Assembly: GCF_011397635.1 (NCBI RefSeq)
Contig: NC_064755.1
Span: forward strand, 18,335,282-18,399,281
Length of the DNA: 64,000 nucleotides
Direction of reading: 5' to 3'
From: Epinephelus fuscoguttatus
Taxonomy: Eukaryota > Chordata > Actinopteri > Perciformes > Serranidae
Shown here piece by piece: positions 59,715 to 64,000 of the stretch. Each line of letters opens with the position of its first letter. Position 1 is the stretch's first letter. The translations under genes and the position numbers were made by a program. A model generated the notes under the pieces. The model was not told the DNA's origin. It worked only from the letters and a program-made list of their open reading frames with translations, and ran no database searches.

Positions 59715-60182
59715 TGTGTGGTCTTCTCTGTCTGATAAGTTTGTGGAATAATTCTTGACAGATTTACAAGATAATGTTTGTGTGAGTAAAGGTTTGAGAG
59801 TGAGGCTGAGACAGGATGCTTTCCCACAGCATTTTGTATCGTTCATCTATTGCAAAATCTGCTTTTGTCTATTCAAATTGATCATTAAGGCAAAACTCCC
59901 AATGGAATTCAGCCTGGTGATAGCTAGGGACAATTGTATTTAAACAGCCAAGTATTTCTGATTTAGGCTCAATGGTGCAGTCAAAATGTATTTTAGTAAT
60001 TTCCTCTGGTATTTCCCAAAATAAATTTTCAGCTCACTCTGGTCATAATGCTGCTGGAATACAGTGAAAAGTCTGAGTTGCTTGACCTCTTTGTACCCTC
60101 CACACTATGAAATCCCTCCATGGTGACTCATCTGTCCAGCTGCTCAGCACTAGAGAACATAAAGGCTTGTGTATCAGCTGAG

Positions 60183-60184
<2 letters not shown>

Positions 60185-60235
<51 letters not shown>
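60185..60235. repeat. (AC)n microsatellite, about 25 units
   Basis: A near-perfect AC run of about 50 bases. It accounts for the poly Val/Cys-type open frame on the - strand. Confidence 0.95.
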
Positions 60236-60240
<5 letters not shown>

Positions 60241-62729
60241 TAAATCATTGCGACACCAACTTCTTCTCACCCCTTATGCTAATGTATTGACTTTAAGGAG
60301 CATTCAGATAGTTTTTAGATCCACTATAGCTCGAAAAGGCATGAGTAAGACACTTAGATTGCACCTTTTTATAGCTACCAGATCTGCCCTTTTGAATTCA
60401 TGATCCTAAAAAAATACATCCAGATCACCAGCTGTCTTGTAGTATCAAGTAACAAGTATTGAATCACATATTTGACCCAGCATCATGTAAGTGTAAATAT
60501 AGCCCCACAGGCTCTGTTTTGTTTTTACTCCTCAATTTAATACTTTATAGCTTTAAGGGGAGTGGATAGGCAAGTGCATTGTGAATAAAGCAGAGCAGTT
60601 TGCATACTGTAAGTTATTGTTCTCCAAACTTGTAAGGCTGACTGCTTTCGGTGTCATTTCACGATTAGGTCTAATCTCCAGGTTGCATGTTCCATCTGCA
60701 AGAATATCCCAAGAATCTGCGGTAAGCCCCGAGCCAGAATGTGCCTATTATCTATTGACAAGCTGATACAGGATTGTTAATCCTCAGGTAGTCCTCTCAA
60801 TTACCTTTTTAAAAAAAAAATCAATGGCAGAGGGTTAGACTTGTCATTGCTGTCCATGCTGTTGGATACTGCCGGCTTTGTCACCTTCTCCTGCCCCTGC
60901 TCATCTGCTATCCTGTCACATTCACGCTGTGGAGAGGTAATTGGGCCTCTTTTCACTTGGTAAATGCTTTGCTGAGAATGAGATCTGCCTGCCGCAGCTG
61001 AAGTAGGGCAATTTACTGGGGCTGAGGCGATGTATTACAAGGCAGATGATTGTGTTCAAGTGTACATTGCCGAGAAAGTGATAGATGTGTGATTTCAGTC
61101 TGGGTAATAAACCTGTGGTCTAACAGTGGTGGACTGTATTGTCTCGCTGTTCTGTTGGGAGTATATGCCAGAGATCCTCACTGTAATTTAGTTTACTACC
61201 CTGGGCAGATGCCAGTGTGCTCAGTAAAAACATGATGAGCTGCATTCGTAGGAATTCTGAGACTTGGGGAGACAGAAGTGAAGTTGCCTACTTATACAAA
61301 TTGCTAAAATAAAATGTTCCAGTCTTGTTGAGGATGATAGATGACACCAACCTGCAAACTAGTGGTTCTCAAACTGAGTAGGACCAGCCTGAGGCTCGAA
61401 GGATAATTTTAGGGGAGTAAAAATTGATAGGGGATAGGATGATAAAATTACTTATACTATGCACTTGCATTTTCAGGTCTCTCCTCGGCTGCCTAATAAT
61501 ACTGAATCAAATTAGTCAACCTGCAAAGGGATTTCTGCATCGCTGCTAATGGCAGAGGAAGTCACTTTGCTGGCTCCATTTGAGCTCTGACCTCTGCTGT
61601 GCACAGGGGGTGGTTTGAAGGCAGGCATTTTTGATGACGGTCAGCAGCAACTCTGAATCTAAAGAATGATACTGTTTTGGAAAGAAGGTGGATTGTAAGC
61701 AAAGTGCAGGCTTAAAGTATCTTTGGGTCCTGTTGTGAGTGATGGTAAGATGGAGTTTAATTGACAGATGCATTTGCGATTTGTAACGTGGACAGCATGT
61801 GTACCTAATAGAGGGTCTAAGGTTTGAGGGCCAAAATGCCAAACCCGAGGCTTCAAAACAGGAGTGCACAAATCAGTGGGTGACGTCACTGTAGCTTTAA
61901 CCATCATTTTTACAGCCTATGGAAACAAATGACACATCACAGTTGATCAGTTTATTATGACATGAACCCTAGCATGTAACATTATCTGCCAAATTAACCA
62001 TTGACACAAAGGTAGATTATAAAAGTGCTTTTAGTTATAGAGTGATGATCAATACTATATTGGTTGAACACAGCGTAGGGAAGGAACTTTGAATGCCTTG
62101 TACGCTCTATATAAATAGCCTAATATGGAAGTAGATAGGTGATGTCTGAGTGTGCCAGCTGGAGATAGAGCTGTACCATTAGTGTCACACTGTGCTACTC
62201 AGCATTGTTCCTCTTAGCAAACAGAAATAGGCTACAGCCAACCTGTTTGGTCAAGAGCTGCTGTGAAGATAGGGCTGCGAGGAAGATGAGGTGGAAATAG
62301 TTTGTTCCTTCTTGCAGGCAGTTACGGGATGAAGTCAGGCCTGGTGACCTACTCCCTGCCCTTGAAACCCAACTCAAGTCCTCTATCACTATGTGATTTA
62401 CTTCACTTTTATTTCTCATTTTCTCTTTTTTGTCCTCGCCTGTTTATATCCTCCATCTTCATCACCCTCCACCCCCCAACACCATACGTCTTTTTTCTTC
62501 TTCCCTTCTCACTCAGTGTAAAGGGAGTGGTGTTTTGGCAGTCATGTGACTTTTTGTCTGAACACAATTGCCGGTGTTTTCCATTGGCTGGTTTTCTTTG
62601 AAAGAGCGTTGGTTTCCCGGGTGACGGGGAATGGCGGCACCACTTCACTTTTCTCTGCAGCTGCCCCCTCCCTCCCCTCTGCACTGCTCTGAGCCGGTCT
62701 CTCTCTCTGTCACTCTGTCTCTTCCACAG
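60236..62729. other. non-coding stretch, no recognised gene
   Basis: It lies between the two candidate leader exons and may be intron. It contains a short hAT-like end (GTGGTTCTCAAACTGAG near 61363) without a partner, and at 61845-61921 a fragment of a common fish repeat (GAGGCTTCAAAACAG, GGGTGACGTCACTG, TACAGCCTATGG). The segments 60650-60790 and 60940-61060 are compositionally even and repeat-free, so they could be conserved non-coding DNA; this cannot be tested from one sequence. Confidence 0.4.
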
Positions 62730-62860
62730 GCTGTGCTGGATCAGGTAGCCCGTGAGCACGACACACACAGACAGGGACGGGGTTGTGTTAGCTCTTCCTC
62801 CTCTCCTTCTTCTCCTTTTTCAGCGGGCAGGCAGTCACAGAGACCATTAGACTGTGGGAG
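62730..62860 (+). other. candidate internal exon of an unidentified + strand gene
   Basis: A pyrimidine-rich tract ending CTTCCACAG precedes 62730, and the strong donor GTGAGTG follows GTGGGAG at 62860. The 131 bases are open in one frame (AVLDQVAREHDTHRQ...). The Ser-rich translation resembles no known family, so it may be 5' UTR. With the leader at 57895-58018 it may mark a transcript running out of the window. Confidence 0.35.
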
Positions 62861-64000
62861 GTGAGTGAAACAAATGGCCTTGTTTGTTGAGATTTAAGTG
62901 CTTTTTCCCCCACTAAGTTTACACTTTTGTTGTTGTTGTTTTTTTAGTTGAACACACAGCTGAACTTCTTTTTAATACTGCAAAAATCATAAAGAGTAAA
63001 CAGAGAAGCCAGGTGATTAGTAGTTAGTCCTTGATTGAACAATTACTTTTTGTTTTAAAATAAGATTTAAGTCAGTCTCTGTTTATGTGACAGTTGCTCT
63101 TATCAGTTGTGTTCGTCATCACGGTAACATCATTTGACATGTTTAGAAAATGCCTGCTTAACCCTGTGACCATATGTTATCAGATTAAGTGATGTTAAAT
63201 GATGACGAATCATTGAGAAATCTCTCTCAGCCCCAGTATGATCATGTACTGTGATTACTGCTGAGCGTGTGTGTCTGGGACACATTTTCTACATTTGTTA
63301 TGGTATGGCACTTGAATAACCAGTGAATAACCACTGTTGGCCTTGGCATGGCTTTTTGAATGTCCAACAGGATAGACTGTGACTAAAACCATGTGTAGAT
63401 AACTCGGTCAAGATGGGCCGAGAAGTTATTTCTCCGCAGTAATAAGAGCTGCACAGTAGGCTTAGTTCCTTTTTATGTTCCATGAAAGATTCAACAGCTG
63501 TGTGCGCTCTCCGCTCGGGTTGTGTTTGGGAATCGGGCCACTTTGTGAGGATTTTCTGGCATGGCTACCGTCCTGAAGTGGTGCCCTCTGTGCACCCCTT
63601 GTCAGGCTCCACCAACCAGGTGGTCGCGTCTGTATTGGGTTACTGTGGCAACACGAAAAAACAGGCTCCCTGCCCCTCCCTCAGGTGCACTTTATCTGAT
63701 GACCTGAAGGATCCTTTGCACATACACACTCACACTCCACACAACCACGCACTAACATCTGTTAGCTGACACTTGACCCCTCACATTGACAAGGGACACA
63801 TGAAAGAAGAGTTTGTGACTGATTCTTGGAGGAATAATGTGGTCATACATGTTGGGCTGGTTAGGTTTGCTGATTTTTGCTGCTTATAAGATAATATATA
63901 TTAAATAAATAGCCACCAAAGTCCATATGCATAACTTTCTCTAGCCTCCCCTCAGGCTATACTTTTGTCTCTTTGTAAACAATAAAACCATTTATGTCTG
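62861..64000. other. right end of window, probably intronic
   Basis: It follows the candidate donor at 62861. No coding exon, repeat with clear ends or RNA gene could be supported. Confidence 0.35.

Noticed and set aside
62409-62768. A 119-codon - strand frame near 62.5 kb
   Set aside because: It is opposite the CT-rich tract and candidate + strand exon and is low-complexity Arg/Lys-rich, so it is likely a composition artefact.

Overview
The window reads as nuclear DNA of a ray-finned fish, most likely a spiny-rayed teleost. The genes are intron-split with consensus GT/AG junctions. The proteins match vertebrate LDHA, TSG101, HRAS and LRRC56 closely. The non-coding DNA carries a Tc1-like transposon, several short inverted-repeat elements, a tRNA-headed SINE and many (CA)n tracts, as is usual in teleosts. 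No retrovirus, LTR element, CRISPR array or bacterial-type operon was seen.

Layout. 1-7815: ldha on the + strand, with a non-coding first exon, seven coding exons and a 3' UTR. 8098-16859: tsg101 on the - strand, convergent with ldha, ten coding exons giving 390 residues. 18693-19967: a second, shorter gene on the - strand encoding a 190-residue UEV-only relative of TSG101. 21320-38600: hras on the - strand, with four coding exons at 26053-30299, a putative distant non-coding first exon near 38.5 kb and a putative 3' UTR exon beyond an intron. 41400-52525: lrrc56 on the + strand, twelve coding exons giving 652 residues. 52.6-64 kb has no recognised coding gene, but two candidate non-coding or leader exons (about 57.9 kb and 62.73-62.86 kb) suggest the start of another + strand gene outside the window.

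The genes do not form one pathway. ldha is glycolytic, and its promoter has hypoxia-response-like motifs. tsg101 and the UEV-only gene belong to ESCRT-I and ubiquitin sorting. hras is a membrane-tethered signalling GTPase. lrrc56 serves cilia and dynein-arm assembly. In human, LDHA-TSG101 (11p15.1) and HRAS-LRRC56 (11p15.5) are far apart; here they sit within 50 kb.

Exon junctions were placed by eye using splice consensus, reading phase and family knowledge. For the four known genes and the UEV-only gene the summed exon lengths stay in frame from ATG to stop. The most unusual item is the intact UEV-only tandem paralogue. Other points of note are the nested inverted-repeat elements in a tsg101 intron, an insertion with a perfect 14-bp target duplication in lrrc56, and a 178-codon open frame followed by an A tract at 59.2-59.7 kb.
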